Shown piece after piece: positions 46,577 to 60,099 of a stretch of 64,000 bases of DNA (positions are counted from its first letter, which is position 1; each line of letters starts with the position of its first letter). The notes under the pieces were generated by a model. That model was not told where the DNA came from, made no database searches, and saw nothing but the letters and a program-made list of their open reading frames with translations. The DNA is taken from the NCBI RefSeq assembly GCF_027172205.1, contig NC_070607.1, positions 34,928,069 through 34,992,068 on the forward strand, given 5' to 3'. Source of the stretch: Podarcis raffonei (Eukaryota; Chordata; Lepidosauria; Squamata; Lacertidae). Made by a program: the position numbers and the translations under genes.

Positions 46577-49500
46577 GCTTTCTCCCCTCCTCCTTGCCAA
46601 ACCTTGCGCTTTCTATGTCCGGGGAACCCAAGCCAAGGTGGAGGGCGCAACAGGCAATCGCGTGGCTTTCACCATCCTTAATCGCAGCAGCAGAGATTGC
46701 ATAAACCTGGAGTTAGAGAGAGAGGAACTGCGTTGGCCTCAGACGGTTCTTTAGTACCGTCTCTGCCATTAAGGGAAAGCGGTAGAACATCTGAGGAACC
46801 CCAAACTCCGATTGGGGAAGAGAGAAAAGAATCAGATCGCGGGGAAAGCTAACTAACTTATAAAGTCTTGCGCTGGCGGGGTGGGAGGTCGGCGGTCGTG
46901 GAGTGGGAGACTGCCCCGGACACTCCCTGCTTGCTAAATTCGGTTTATCTCTCTTAGCTAGAGGCGCGACGTTTTCTTGACAGGGCGAAGCAGATCCCAA
47001 CAAGGGCCGCGACGTCCCAAAGGACCGCTGCACCTTACGCCAAGCGAGCCCGTTTCTGTCAAAGCAGGGAGCGACAATCCGGTGGCTTCGCGTTGACTGT
47101 TTCTCGGAAAGCGTCGAAGGCAAGTCCCCCCCCCCCCCAATGTGTCATTCATCTTTTTAAAAAACAACAACACCTCTCATCTCTTTTCTCCCTAGCCGCA
47201 AGGGGAACGGCCAGCGATTCGGGGATCGAAAGCTAAAACCAGATTTCTCCGTTGCTGAGGTGAGTTACCACGTTTATATTCCGGAGACCGGGATTCTGAT
47301 TTTTCCAACGTAGTGTCTGAACGTCTGGGTATTCTTTCAGCAAGTTTTACTTCAGATTAGCCAGTCCTATTCGAGAGGTCAGAGGGAAATGAAATGAGCA
47401 CCCAAACGTGCATGATCTGATAAAGTGGATTTAAGTCCACAAAGCCTTGGAGAGCATAATAAATATGACAGGTCTTTACGAGCTTCATCTTGAGTAGGGA
47501 GAAGTCCTTATTTGACTTTTAGTCAAATTTACTTCTAGTTACGCGTGCAGAGAATTCTATCACATCTCATCCTTATTTCAAAAGTAAGTCTCAGCGGATA
47601 CAGTGGGGCCGATTCTGTAGTTACAGCCTCTGGTTTAGATCCTGAACATCTTAACTTGACAGCAGGTTGGGCTGCTTGTCCCAAGCAAACGCTTTTGTAG
47701 GATCGGCGAGCTACACCTTGATCCTGTGCACGTTTGTTCACCAGTCAAGTCGACTAGAAGGGCTCCCTCCCTCCCGTGGCCGCAACTTTAGCCAGAGCAT
47801 CATTCCTTTCCAGACCACAAACAACCGCAGATTCTGTGCAATCCTAAATCGCCTCTCTCCTCCTCTTCCCCATCTGAAAATCTCTCCTCGCTATGACCTC
47901 ATGGATGGAGCTGGTGGTTGTTTGTAGATTTATTTTCTTCTCTCTTTTTTTGCCGCGTGCCGCGTGTCTTTCTTCTAACCGGGCTCATAAAATAGATACC
48001 CGGGAAGGCCGCAGAGGTGCAGACAGTGCTGCTCGCGAGTTAACTGCCACGGAGTCCATTGGAGCTTTTATTCCACAGCAAGCGTGCCTAGGATCGCAAC
48101 CCCATAGCCGCGAAATAGAGAGCAAATGCAGAGAGACCCAACTTTGGACGAGAACCACCCCCCTTCCCCCGGGCTTGGATGCCTCTCAGAAGTTAATGAG
48201 ACGTTAAATTTGGAGACAAGTCTCCCTAGGAAGGTGAGTGTGCTTTTCTGGAATCCCGAGGCTACAGCCACTGGCGCTAGCTAGAGCGGCTGATCCAAGC
48301 AAGGCGCGCGCCGGCGGGAAAATCCGCGGAGCGCAGCGAACCGTGGCTCTCAACATTCCAGGCGACAGTAGCCTAGACGCGTTTGGAGGGATGATCTCAG
48401 GACGGGGCAAACCGGCGCGCTGGCTTAGGCGCAACTGATTGAGCCTGCTGCGGGAAGAGAGAAGCAGACGTGGGCTCCGGATCGAAGTTAAGTTTCCAGG
48501 GCTGCCGGCCAAACTAGCTATCCCCTCTTCTCACCTCCCTTTCCCCAGGGTTTCTTTCCATCATATATATAGCCCCCACCCGGCCACGTTCACCTTCAAT
48601 CAGGTTTGAGAAACAGAATCTTCATCCAAAATTTAAAAATGGCTCAGTTTGCTGTTGTAATTAGCTCGGCATCCTATAGAAAACATCTGCCCCAAATGTG
48701 GGCTGTCATTCGCCAGCCTCGCTTGGTCAAGCCCCCAAAAACCCAGATTCCACGACCTTTCCCGACATATTGCAGGACGAGGGTGGGGGAGTTAAAAATG
48801 CCCCGGTAACCTGGACAGGGAAGAGGTTATTGCAGGTGATACAGTGTCTCAGTGGATCATCACCATCTTTTATGCGACGTCCTTGCTTTCCATTTAGGAA
48901 ACTGAAAGAAAATATGCTGGAAGATAGCTTGCTCTTTATTACAAAATGCGCAGTTTGCATTCAGTCAGACTTTTATTTATCTGCTGTATCACTTTTCACT
49001 CCCAAGACTCGCTGCCGGTTCATCATCTTCCATCGTTTCCATATTTCTTCCATTAAATCACCCTCTTTGTGGGTCTGCTCTTGTTTTTGAGGCTATTATT
49101 AGCCTCCTGCCATGGCTCGAACGCGAAGCGATGGGAGGACCTCCAAAGCTCTGATTCACCCGCTCCATGGCTCCTTCCCAGCAGTATTGGCCATGCAGCC
49201 CTCTCCACCCATCGCGGAAGTCGTACCGGCACTTCCGGAGGAGGGCTGGGGGTGGTGGCATTTAACACCACGAAAAGCAGGCTGATAGGTCTTCTCCTTT
49301 GTGTCTGAATGAGAAATGTGTCTATATGAGACGGTTACCCTTAAACAAGGGGATGCAAAATCCTCACACACACAAATGAGCAATCTTGGTGATGTTGCCG
49401 TTGCCCTCCTCCACTGTAAGCCACAAACTTTTTGAGTGTGTCTTGGGATCGGATTGAGATAACTCCATACTTGGTTTGGAGGCTGATTTGCAATAACCCA

Positions 49501-49631
49501 ATAACCTTCCTGTTACTTTGGCATCCTAGTGTACCATACTCGCAGTGTACTGCCAAAACATTGGCCTTGAAACTCAGCAAAAGAATGGGGATTGATTTGT
49601 TTGTTTGTTAAGGCACTTTAACTAACTCACT

Positions 49632-49685
49632 CAGGGGGTTGGATTAGATGATCCTCGAGTTACCTTCCAACTCTACGATTCTATC
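49632..49685 (+). mobile_element. CR1 LINE 3' tail
   Basis: CAGGGGGTTGGATTAGATGA, then CCTTCCAACTCTACGATTCT. This is the last 50 or so bases of CR1, in the plus direction. Confidence 0.75.
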
Positions 49686-52084
49686 GCCTGGATCTTCTTT
49701 TGCCCATCGCCCAGCAGAGTAGAAACACGTGTTTGGGGCCTTCACCTGAAAGGTGCAAGCAATTACAGCCCGGGCAGGAGCCTCCCCGTTTCCCTGGGAG
49801 GTCTCAGACTTCTTTAATCTGTCGAGAAAGGACTAATGACTGGTGCGGGACGGCGAGATCGGAAATGAGATAGAATCAAGGGAAAATAATTTGGACACCA
49901 GGAAGCCTGCATTTAAGCTGCTTAGTGAAGAATCGTGCTTTAATTTTAGGACTCCGCCTTGGGCTGCTTTCTCTCCCCTCCCACCCACCGCGGGCATTTC
50001 TGGGGGCACCGTTAACCCTGTAGGTGCCTAGCGTTGTCGTCTGGTTTCCTTGTGTTGGGAAGAGCTTTGGTGCTGCCACCAGATACAGAAATGTGTGTCT
50101 TTTATCTGTAGCAATCCTTATGCTCGCCACCTGCTATGACTACCCTGCAGTCCGCTCTGCCCACTGACTCCGATTCTGTGGTGATTGCTTGTAAGTATAT
50201 ATGCAAAGCATCGATCCCCAAAACACCTACGTGGACGTAAGTCCGTCCGTGGAACGTCACTGCAAACAATTCTGCTTTATCTGACTCTCCCCAAGACTTG
50301 CTTCAATCATTTCAGAGACGGCCAACCATTCCCAACAAGATCTCCTTAATTTCTTGAGTCGTTGAAGACATAATAACAAGCAGTAAAGGTTTAAGGAGAT
50401 TTTGAGGGGTGCTGCCGAGAGAGGTTAAAACAACTCTGTTCATTTCTTCCTCGGAGTTTCTCTTCCTCTCTGTCCTCGGATTGCCCTTTCTTATCTGCAA
50501 ATGATAAGGAACGTCTGCAAAAGGTTGCGAAACCTGCTTTTAGCATCCGATCAGACCACGATTTATACAACACCACAACGACAAAATCTGGTTACAAGGG
50601 GGGGGGGGTCCCAGCAGGATTGTGGGGAAAGTTGCACAATCTAAAATAAGCGGAAGATCTTTCAGCCAAAAGTTGCAACCTTAAGTCCTAGGGAAATCAG
50701 TGACAAGATTCAAGTAGTATGAGAAGATATTGGAATCTGCAAGACATTTCTGACTGCGGCAAACCTTTCCTGAATTCTTCCCATTCATTAGGATGATTGC
50801 TGTGGATTTTGTGCAAGAATTTGGAAATCAGCGTTCAAAGTAACAACCTAGAACATTTAAAGCATGCCCGGATGGCACTGCTGTTGTGTGCTTTTGCCTT
50901 TTTCTCATCCTTTACCGGTTTACTCTGATGTAGATCTCATTATGTGCAGTGGAGTTTGTTCCCAAAGAAGTGGCAAGGCAAGAAAGAAAAAAAGATGGAG
51001 GGGTTTAAAATGCATTTCCATCCTGGTTCCTACCTAAATGCGGAGCGAAAGCCTGCAAGAAGATGACAGGACGACCTTCTAAGGTCGAAAACCACATTGC
51101 CGAACGTGTTGAAAACCCGATGGGATCTGGAAAGCGGCCTTGGAAAGCCTGCCCCGAGATTTCCAAACAAAAGTTTTGTTTTCTTCTTCTTTTCACTGTG
51201 CTTCGTTTTTCACATGGCGCAAGATGTATTCTTGTGGGTATTTCTTATTCCCCAACGCCCTCCTAAAATCGTTCGGCAACGTGGGGAGAATTTGGAAAAG
51301 CAATGGCGTGCCAGGGCCCGCCTCCCTACAGAAATAAAACCAACATTAAAACAAACACACAAAAAGTCTTGAACGTATTCGTTAATAATAAATAATAAAA
51401 ATAAATAAAAATAAGCTTGCGTAAATAGATTCCGATTACAGTGGTCAAAGTATATCAGGTCCAAAGGAGAGAGATGGAGCGTGGTCTTTACAACTGGCTA
51501 GTGCCCAAAACTATTCCATACTTTTGAAATGTATTTCGAGGAAGGGAAAATAATGCCAAAATGTAGCGAAATCTTCTACTTTCTCCCCAAAGCGATATTC
51601 AGAACCCAATGCATCTAGAAATCATGTGGCTAATAGTGCATCTGATGGCCACTGGTAAACATTTACTTGAAAATAAAAATAATTCAGAGCAATTGTATGC
51701 CCGAGCGAGCGAGCTTCAAACCGTAGCTCAATTCCAGGCGTTTGCCGCTGTCCCCAGTCACAGATGCTGTAAAAACTGGAGTGGGAGAGAGAAATCTGAT
51801 GAAAGCTTATCAGTTACAGTTGGTTGACAAGGAAAACGCTGCTCACTCGAGGAATGCTAACTGCACATTGTTGCTGTGCGCGCGTGCGAACACATTGTTG
51901 ATAGTCCTAAGAAATTATGTAGGGAACTTGCAGACTCTTATGGTTTGTGCTTTTGAGTTGGGGTTAGTTTATTTTGAAAGTCGACTGAAATACATCTCCG
52001 TTGTCCTAATACTGAATTGGACAATTTAAGATGCCATCTTTTTATACCTCCCGCCCTCATTTTTGAAATTCTCTATCAAGTGTA

Positions 52085-52105
52085 AACAACAACAACAACA
52101 ACAAA
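52085..52105. repeat. (AAC)n simple repeat
   Basis: Six AAC units followed by an A/G-rich stretch up to 52143. Confidence 0.85.
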
Positions 52106-53235
52106 AGACGAGGGAAGAAGATAAAGGAAGGGAAAAAAGGAGAATTTCCCTATTGTTGGGAAGTGCGAAAGTGCGTGGGTTGTGCGCGCATTTTCATATA
52201 ACGTAGGTCTTTCTAATAGCCTTCAGCAATAATTCTGAATGCTGAAGAAAGAGGAGAGAATACTGAATAATTTGGGTGGAATATTTTTGCATATTGTTTT
52301 GGCTAGCTCAAATCTTCCAAAATGCAGCAGACGATACTTTTCGGAACGGGTGTTGGGGCGGGGATGCAATATTCCACCCCATTATATTTTGGTCTGACTG
52401 CAGCTTTTTCCTCCCTTTTGCAATAAAGGCCAAAAGTATACCTTTTTTGTGTATAACGTCTTCGGTCGAGTCAGTTGCAAACACCACTGAAATTGTCAAC
52501 CAATACGACTCCCTAACATCGTTTAACTAAGGACTAAGAACCAAGTCTTTAGCTGCCCTGCGCAGCCCGATCCTAAGCAGCGTTAGAGGTGCCACTGAAA
52601 TCACAGCGCGGCAACTGCTACTAATGTTCGTGTTTTGAAGCTCTTGTAAACGCAGGTTGGGCTTTTCGTTGTGTGTTTCCTAGCCCAGCTCACAGGCTGC
52701 CTTCTCTGCATCCCGTTACCTACAGGGGTAAATTCTCTTTGTCGGTGAAACTTCGTGCCTCAGTGAATCTTGCACTTGGATATTTGTTGTTGTTTTCGGA
52801 GGAAAGGCCTCCTGAGTCCAGCAGGGCGTGCTTTCGAGGCGGATTACATAGGACTGTAGTAGTGCATGACTTTTCCGAAGTAAATTCCATGGAATTGGTC
52901 CCCCCCCCCATGAAAAATCTGGCATTAAAATGAACAGGAGCTAATGGTATTCCTTCGAATCCTGTGCAGGAGTCGTTTAATTGGGGGACTTTATTCTAAA
53001 TAGTCAAATGGTGGGTTGGATATTGATAGGCAGAAAGTAACAGTACTTTCGCTTTCCACCGGATCCTCGTGCAATATCCAGTGTTTGGAGGTTTTAAAAT
53101 ATTTGTTTACATTCTCTCTTTGTGCTTCTCTAGAGACTGAAGGAAAGTCTCCAGAGACTGAAGCAAAGGATAGGTTTTTGTTTAACCTTTATTCAGATTA
53201 GTTTCTAGGAAGATTGGTTCACAACATTTGCACTA

Positions 53236-53275
53236 TAATGCTTAACTCAGCACTATAGTGCTTAACTCAGCATGA
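53236..53275 (+). repeat. Two-copy tandem duplication
   Basis: The 20-base unit CACTATAATGCTTAACTCAG is repeated at once with one change (ATAGTG). Confidence 0.8.
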
Positions 53276-53477
53276 CCACTTTATTGATAAATAAAAACCA
53301 CTCCTTTCTTATATATAAGCTTTATTTGGCACTCCGTTAATTGCAATGGAATTCACTTAGGTCTTATAGCCCAATGTAAAATATACAATCCCATCATTTG
53401 CAAGTTTATATTCAGCAGGGAATTCCACTGAATTCCCTGGGATTTCCACTGAATTCCAATCTATACATACTAATGGC

Positions 53478-53560
53478 ACAATCCTGTATGTATCAACTCA
53501 AACGTCAATTCAGTGAAGAAACTTACTCCCAGGTAATTGTGTATAAGGTTGCAGCTTAGC
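53478..53560. repeat. Short palindromic dispersed repeat, copy 3
   Basis: ACAATCCTGTATGTATCAAC at one side and ACTTACTCCCAGGTAATTGT with ATAAGGTTGCAGC at the other. These are reversed counterparts of each other (CAATCCT...GT / AC...AGGTTG). Confidence 0.5.
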
Positions 53561-53773
53561 TGTTATGTGCCGACAATTGGGCTGCCTGTGATGCAAATAA
53601 GTGATAACAAAGACAAAATAAAACGGTCTCTTTCAAAATGCCTAACTGAACAAATTAGGGATTTCTGAAATAAACTCCCTAAATCCCATTGCCTGTGTAA
53701 TTAGACTGCAGTATTTCCCTGTTGTGTCCAACATGAAACCCACAATTCTGTTGCAAAAGTAGTAACAGTGCAA

Positions 53774-53872
53774 AGCAATGCATATTTATTCTGAAGTAGA
53801 ATTTACTCCCTATTAAATGTGTTTATGATTGTAGCTTAGGACTAAGTAAACATGCATACGATTGCAACTGTG
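53774..53872. repeat. Short palindromic dispersed repeat, copy 4
   Basis: AGCAATGCATATTTATTCTG, AAGTAGAATTTACTCCCTAT, then TATGATTGTAGC, and after a gap AAACATGCATACGATTGCAA. Two overlapping pieces of the same repeat appear to lie side by side. Confidence 0.45.
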
Positions 53873-54817
53873 AATGTCCTCAAATCTGTACCATAGGATG
53901 AAAGCAAAAGATGTGGGATTCTCCCATCTTAGCTGTTGGTACCACTCTCTCTTTGCTGGAGCATCATCATAATCTCTGCTAGGAGAAGAAATTGTGTGCA
54001 AATGATGCTGTGTTGGTGCTGAGATGTGCACAAGAGTCTTATATAAGTAATGTCGTATAAATGTCACGTAAAAGCAAATGACAGGTAGGATTGGGGCCTA
54101 GATTTAGAGCAAGGTATAAACATGCATTGCCATTTAGCTGAACTCGTGGCAAACCAGGATTATGCTTCCACATGGCAGTTTATTGAGGACTCAGGGCTGA
54201 TCATGCATGCAGGTTTTGTGCAGAAGCCACATGATGTTGCCCTCATTAAAATACCACCTTATATATTCCTCCCCATTTATTCTAGATTTATCTTTTCTGG
54301 GGGTGGGGTAGGGGGACTGATAAGGTTGACTACCCCCCCCCCAACAGAAATTCTGGATTAAAGGGTGGTGGCAATGTGTAGCAGGGAAGAAAATATGGGG
54401 TGGCAGTTGGATGAGGATGACTTCATGTGGATGCTGGGGGCGGGGGGGGGCGGGGAATGCTTGCATGCATGAGCACTACAGAGTCCATAATAAACTGCTG
54501 TGTGGAAGTGCCCTGAGTCTAGATTTGCTGGAGGGAGCAGGTGGTGCTCAGATTTGAAACCAGTCTGTAGTGTCATAGGTTCTATCCCATAATAGATAAA
54601 ATAATAATATAGATTCTTTAAGGATACGCAGGCAACTTTTCACTTACCACTGAGCAACCACAGCCTCCCTGCCTTACAGAGTCAAGCCACCCTTCTAATT
54701 GGTACTAATCGGTGTAATTGCAAGCTCAAGAAAAATGATGGAAAGGAAACAGGGGAAGGAGAGAAGTATATTTGCATAAAGCACCCAATCCAGATTAAAT
54801 TAGTGTGCTTAAATCTC

Positions 54818-54890
54818 AGCCTTACGTGTATTTACTCAGAATCAGTCCTACTAATTTCAGCTGGTAGGTACGTGTACATAAGACTCCATC
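54818..54890. repeat. Short palindromic dispersed repeat, copy 5
   Basis: GTATTTACTCAGAATCAGTC then CTAATTTCAGCTGGTAGGTA. It shares the TTACTCAGAA and CAG-centre words with the other copies. Confidence 0.35.
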
Positions 54891-56038
54891 ATATATCCCA
54901 TTGAGTTAATAGAATTGCGGCTGATGAACTTTCACCAGATTGTTTACTGGGGCAACCATATTTATTCTTCGCAAATTGCAGAGTGACTTTCAAAGTTTTC
55001 ACAGTATGTCATGACTTTTTAAAGTTATTTTTCACCAGCAAAAATAATTGTATAAAAAGCAAAATGTTAACATGAAAGGCACACTGCTTATATAAAAATA
55101 TTTGTTAATCAGTGGTACAGGGGATGGGGGTGGTGAGTGATGAAGATGTGTTTGCTGTGTTTGTGTGTGTGTGTGTATGTACACATATGCATACTGGCAA
55201 TGACAACTTGTTTGGCCCCCTTTTGTGAGCACGCTATGGGGTGTCTAGATTTCCCATTTCCTTCATCCCAAATATGCCAGGAACTCACCCCCAGTTCTTC
55301 AGGGCAGATTAAATTTGTCATCCCTATGCCAGATAATTTCCCCCCGCCAACCAAGTTGTGTAATAAGTTAACATATAAAAAGACAGGAATGTAGCCATTG
55401 TCTAAACTAAACCATATTTGATGGATGGGCCCAATGATACTTCTCCTGGCAAAGGTATATGTCTATGTGTGGGGTGGGGATTAGTTTACAATGATTCAAT
55501 GAAGCAGGCAGTGGAAAAACACCACACCAGAGAATGAAGAGACATCTGGGGCTTTAGCCAATTGAAGGATGGATACAGCCCTGAATCTGAAATTTAGGAT
55601 AGATGAAAAGGAAAACAGATCTCCTGCATCTTTAGTAGTAGTGGGGAGTTGAGTCTCCTGAAAGAATTCCCTCTTCTGGACAGCTATTCAAGCGGAAGAT
55701 TCCTGTCATCTTTATTTAAATTATTTTTAACGTGGCCACTCTACTGGAGTTGGATAAAATGAGTTTTGGGAAGCAAGAGATGTAATAATGAACAGGCATT
55801 AAGAACGGAGAAAAAACCTGGCTACCTATGAGACAGCAAATGTCATTTGTTAAGGATGCTGGGAATTGTTGCTCTGTAAACTACAGTTCCCAGGAACTTA
55901 AATGTGCTTTAAATGTATGGTGTGTACACAACCAGAGTCCTACTAGCAGTAGCCTAGGTGTGTTTTATTTCCCTGCCACCACAGGGACTGTTTTGATTCA
56001 TTACAAATTGGCTTGAAACACTGTGTAGTTAGAAAGTC

Positions 56039-56375
56039 ACTGTGATGTAGTGGTTGGTTCAGGTAAGAAATGTGGTGTGACTGAAATTGGCCCTAACCAC
56101 TTGGTTGTGCTTGCTGGTGCTGATGGGAGATGTAGTCCAAAACATCTGGAGGGCCTATTCCAGGGTTAGAGTGCTGGCCAGGGACCTGGGAGACTAGGGG
56201 TCAAATTCCCACTCAGTCATAAAGTTGACTGGGTGAACTTGGGCCACTCGCTGTCTCTCAGTCTAATTTACCTCATAGGGTTGTTGTGAGGGTAAAATGC
56301 AGGAGAGGAGAACAATGTACACCACCTTAAGCTCCTTGGAAGAAATGCAGGATGAGAATATTGCTGCTGCTGCTG
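56039..56375 (+). mobile_element. Squamate CORE-type SINE, split by a MITE piece
   Basis: The 5' words TGTGATGTAGTGGTT (about 56040) are separated from GTTAGAGTGCTGGCCAGGGA (56164 on) by sequence containing the hAT MITE core at 56110-56163. After it come AAATTCCCACTCAGTCATAA, CTCAGTCTAATTTACCTCAT and CTTAAGCTCCTTGGAAGAAA. It ends in a (GCT)n run near 56365. Confidence 0.65.
56108..56163 (+). mobile_element. hAT MITE fragment
   Basis: TGCTGGTGCTGATGGGAGAT, then GTAGTCCAAAACATCTGGAG and GGCCTATTCCAGG. It interrupts the SINE at 56039, so it is probably the later insertion. Confidence 0.5.
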
Positions 56376-57454
56376 ATATCAATATAGTTAATGTGGATGG
56401 GGAACTGAAGTGAGTTGGTTAACTTTGGACTGCCCTACACTCCACAGAGGTGGTGTTCCTATTCTAACTATTGTCATGCACTCTGAGTTTGGGATGTACA
56501 CTCTGTCTTGCAGCAACCAGTGTAGTAAAATGTAGTAAAATCCAGACTGGCTGAGGCCTATTACAGCTACACCAAATCTTGAAGCTGCTTCAGCCACAGA
56601 GGCCTGACACTCAGGACCAGTCCAATATGTTTTGGTGCCTAAAACCAAGGTGGCACCACTTTCCAGAATTCCACATATAGAGGCAACTGGCAGTTGAATC
56701 TTACTTCAGCACTGAATGCCTCCATTGCATTTGAGGCAGCAGGCAAGCTTAGGGAGTGTAGGGCAGACTGTTTGACAAGGCATTTAATGTCCTCCAAGGT
56801 TTTGTTGGCAGTCCCTCCCCCCCACCCAGTATCCTCACCCCACCTAATGATGTGGATGGCCCTGCTAATAATCAGGAATGGGAATTTGGAAGTTTGCTTG
56901 TTCTGGTGTACAGTATTGAGGCTAGGGACACAGCATGGTCAAAGGATACTTGCATATGAGAGAGGTGATGTTGCACATTGTGCCACATTGTGAGTAATTT
57001 TTATCCTGTCTTTCTACAAAATAATAAGACAGCAAAGATAGCAAAGACCATGCATGAAATCAGGTAGTCCATATTTTCATGCAAATTACAGCTGGAACAG
57101 AACCCTTTATTCCAGCACAGAAGAGCACCAATTATTCCTCTCCCATGGGTTGGCAGAGTCAGTTCAGTCCTGAAGATACATATGTCACTGACAAGCTGCC
57201 ACCTGCAGCTCAGTGATTCACCATGAAGGGAAGCTGCTGACAGATCCAGCCGCACTTGACGGTGGGTAACTCAATAGCCCCAGCAGCAGCAAAGGAAGAG
57301 AGTAGCTTGGAATTTATTGACCACTGGAGTTATGCCACTAATGGTACTTAAAATTTGAACAGCATTTGTTGCCTAACAGTGGCGTCACTGGTATGGCTAC
57401 TGAGTTCCATGTGGCCTGTGTGATGATCCCCCCCCTCCACGAAATCATTTATTT

Positions 57455-57560
57455 AATTAGTTAAGACAATTTCTATACCCTTGATATATTAAAAACATAG
57501 CTAAGCAGCACACAACAAAACTAAAATAGCACTAATATGACAAAAATGCACAATAAATTC
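57455..57560 (-). mobile_element. LINE 3' tail fragment
   Basis: ACAATTTCTATACCCTTGAT followed by an A-rich run with AAAACATAGCTAAGCAGCAC. It has the same layout as the tails at 15535 and 26685. Confidence 0.35.
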
Positions 57561-59104
57561 ATCAGTACTAACTACTAAAAAGTACAAAAATGCAACAAAG
57601 TGTTGCATACAAAATGTAGCATACAAAATATAGCATACAAAATGTTGCTGTTGTTCTGTCCTCACTGGGGGAGGGAACTATTCTCAGAGGAGAGGTTTCA
57701 AATATCCATGCTGAACTTCATTGATGGGAGCCACTATCCATGCCTACATCAGGCTGTGTGAGCAACTGAGCCACAATCAGGTAAAGTGAATAAGACGATT
57801 TGAGACAGAGGAGAAGTTTATCAAGTTGGGATGCCAGTATGTTGTCCCTCTGTGCACTTTCTAGTGTCTGCCACATCTCAAAGAAGAAAAAAGGAAAATG
57901 GAATCTCCCAGTGGAGATTTCATTCCTCCCCTTTCATCACTGATTTGCTACCCAGCTGAAAGGAAGACAATGGCTGCTACCTGATACAGAAAGGATTCAT
58001 ATTGACTTACCCAGAGGAAGTATACTCTACTGTAGGAAATGCAACAGAGAGCTGGGATTCCCCCAGCACTGCAAAGCTGTGCAGGGATACTTCCATACAC
58101 CCCTCTTCACCATACATGGGAAGCTGAATAATTTCAAAGGTTAGGAAATTTTGTGCATCTGTGTGCATTTTGGGCTCTTTCATTTTGCAACTTGCCTACC
58201 CAGGCCTAGATAATACTGATATTGTTTGTTTACTTCCTTTTGGAACTTTGTTCCACCATCTTGTTAAAATGTTCATTAGCTCACACCAAATTGCATGATC
58301 TGATATCTCCAACAATGCTAGTTAGTTCCTCTTTAAAACATCCTGCTCATTTGTTTGAAATAACAGTCAGTACCGCTTTCTCAAGTTCACATTAGTCTGG
58401 ACAGTTAACAGCTTTCTAAATTGGTTCCATGCCTTGGTTATGCTAGATTCTGATAAAGAGACTAACAGCACAAGTCTGGGCACAATTACTCAGAAGCAAG
58501 CCTTGCTGTCTTTAGTAGGATTTCCTAATCAGGAAGTGTGTTAAGATGTATGTTTGTATGTTGTATGTTGGCATTCGTCTGTGTCTCAAGACACAATGGA
58601 GTGTGCCTCTGGGGGGGGTGGGGGCGGAGTGATGTCAAACCACTGTCTTAGCAGCACCAAAGTGACCTCCCCAAGGCACAAGCCTGGGCATTGTGCATGA
58701 AGGCCCTGGGCTGCCCAGACAACAAGACCCCCCTCTCATCCTCACTGATGTGGTCCAAAGGAAAGCAGAGCAATACATTTGGCACAAGCTTGGTTGCCAG
58801 TGTTGGAGGCATACTAGGTACCATCTAATCATCTTAGGGACTCCAATCCACATTCTCTTTTTAAGCTTGCTTCCAGCATTTTTAATACTACTTGCTCTAT
58901 TATGGCTCCAGTTCTAAACACACTTATTAGGGGATGTTCAATATTAAATCTAGCAAGAACTAAAAAGCATCTAAGCATGCAGAGTGAACCTTCCTCCCCA
59001 AAAATATTCACATAATCAGAACACTCTCTACTCTCCTATGTGTGGGATAGGGTATATGGATGACAGCTCCATAGGGTCAACCTTCTTCATATGTTCTTAC
59101 AGAC

Positions 59105-59223
59105 CAGGGTTTCCCAAACTTGAGTCTCCAGCTGCTGTTGGACTACAAATCCCATCATCCCTAGCTATCAGGACCAGTGGTCAGGAATGTTGGGAGCTGG
59201 AGACCTAAGTTTGGGAAACCCTG
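59105..59223. mobile_element. hAT MITE with target duplication
   Basis: Ends CAGGGTTTCCCAAACTTGAG and, reversed, CAGGGTTTCCCAAACTTAGG are almost perfect inverted repeats. The core is GGACTACAAATCCCATCATC. Flanking octamers TTACAGAC (59097-59104) and TTATAGAC (59224-59231) differ at one base, supporting an 8-bp hAT target duplication. Length is 119 bp. Confidence 0.85.
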
Positions 59224-59465
59224 TTATAGACAAATTCATGGAGGATATAGTTCTTGGCAGATTCTATCTATGATGGCTATGTTTTATCTCCATTCTTAGA
59301 GGCAGTATGCTTATGAATTCTGGTTGCCGGAAACAGCAGGAAGGAAGGGGGCTATTGCACTCAGGCTCTGCTTGTGAGCTTCCCATAGACATCTGGCTGG
59401 CCCCTGTGATAGGAGAACACTGGACTAGATGGGTCTTTGGTCTGATCTGACAGGCTTCTTCCTGA
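59224..59465 (+). mobile_element. Interspersed retroposon, LINE or SINE 3' part
   Basis: ACAAATTCATGGAGGATATA, GATGGCTATGTTTTATCTCC, AGAGGCAGTATGCTTATGAA, GGGGGCTATTGCACTCAGGC and ACTGGACTAGATGGGTCTTT are phrases of a common reptilian retroposon whose end reads TAGATGGGCCTTTGGCCTGA. I cannot settle whether it is a CR1/L3-type LINE end or a SINE. The MITE at 59105 borders or splits it. Confidence 0.55.
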
Positions 59466-60099
59466 GGAGTCATTTTACAAAGTAAAGATGGCTGCCAATT
59501 TCCTAAGCATAAAGCAAAATTCATGTTCCATTCTACAGAAAAGAACATTTCACAACTGATGTGTCTTACTTGGGAACATGTGCACATGGAAATTCCTATT
59601 TAATTTTCAGTTTAAAAAGAAGAAAGGTGGAAGGATCTGTTGCATGCATGCCTTATTACCCTATCGGTATAATGTGCCTTTTGACATACTAACAATATAT
59701 TATTGTCTTATGTTATTACGTGTTGTAACCAGCATTTATTTGCAGTGAAGTTGGTTAATGAAATGCAGTATGCATGCTAGTTTGCTGAATTTTGTTTTAC
59801 TGGAGGAAAGAGAAGTTGGTAAAGAGAAGACACGTCAACATTTTATTCAGAGAGAGGGGGATGGAGAAGAGTAATCGGTTTAATTTCCAGGTAAACATAT
59901 AGCTGTGAAGTAACGGTAGCCAGAGAGAAAGTGAGGGCTGGAATGGGCGTGAAGCAGGACCCCTAGCCAGGCCACAACAAAGGACTCAGGCGGATTTTGC
60001 CTGTGGCTTCAATTCGATTCCCTGCCGTTTATCAGATAAATAAACAGGACAGGTTTTTGTTTGGGTTTTCGCTGGCCTGACCGAGGGAGGTCCAGTCCC

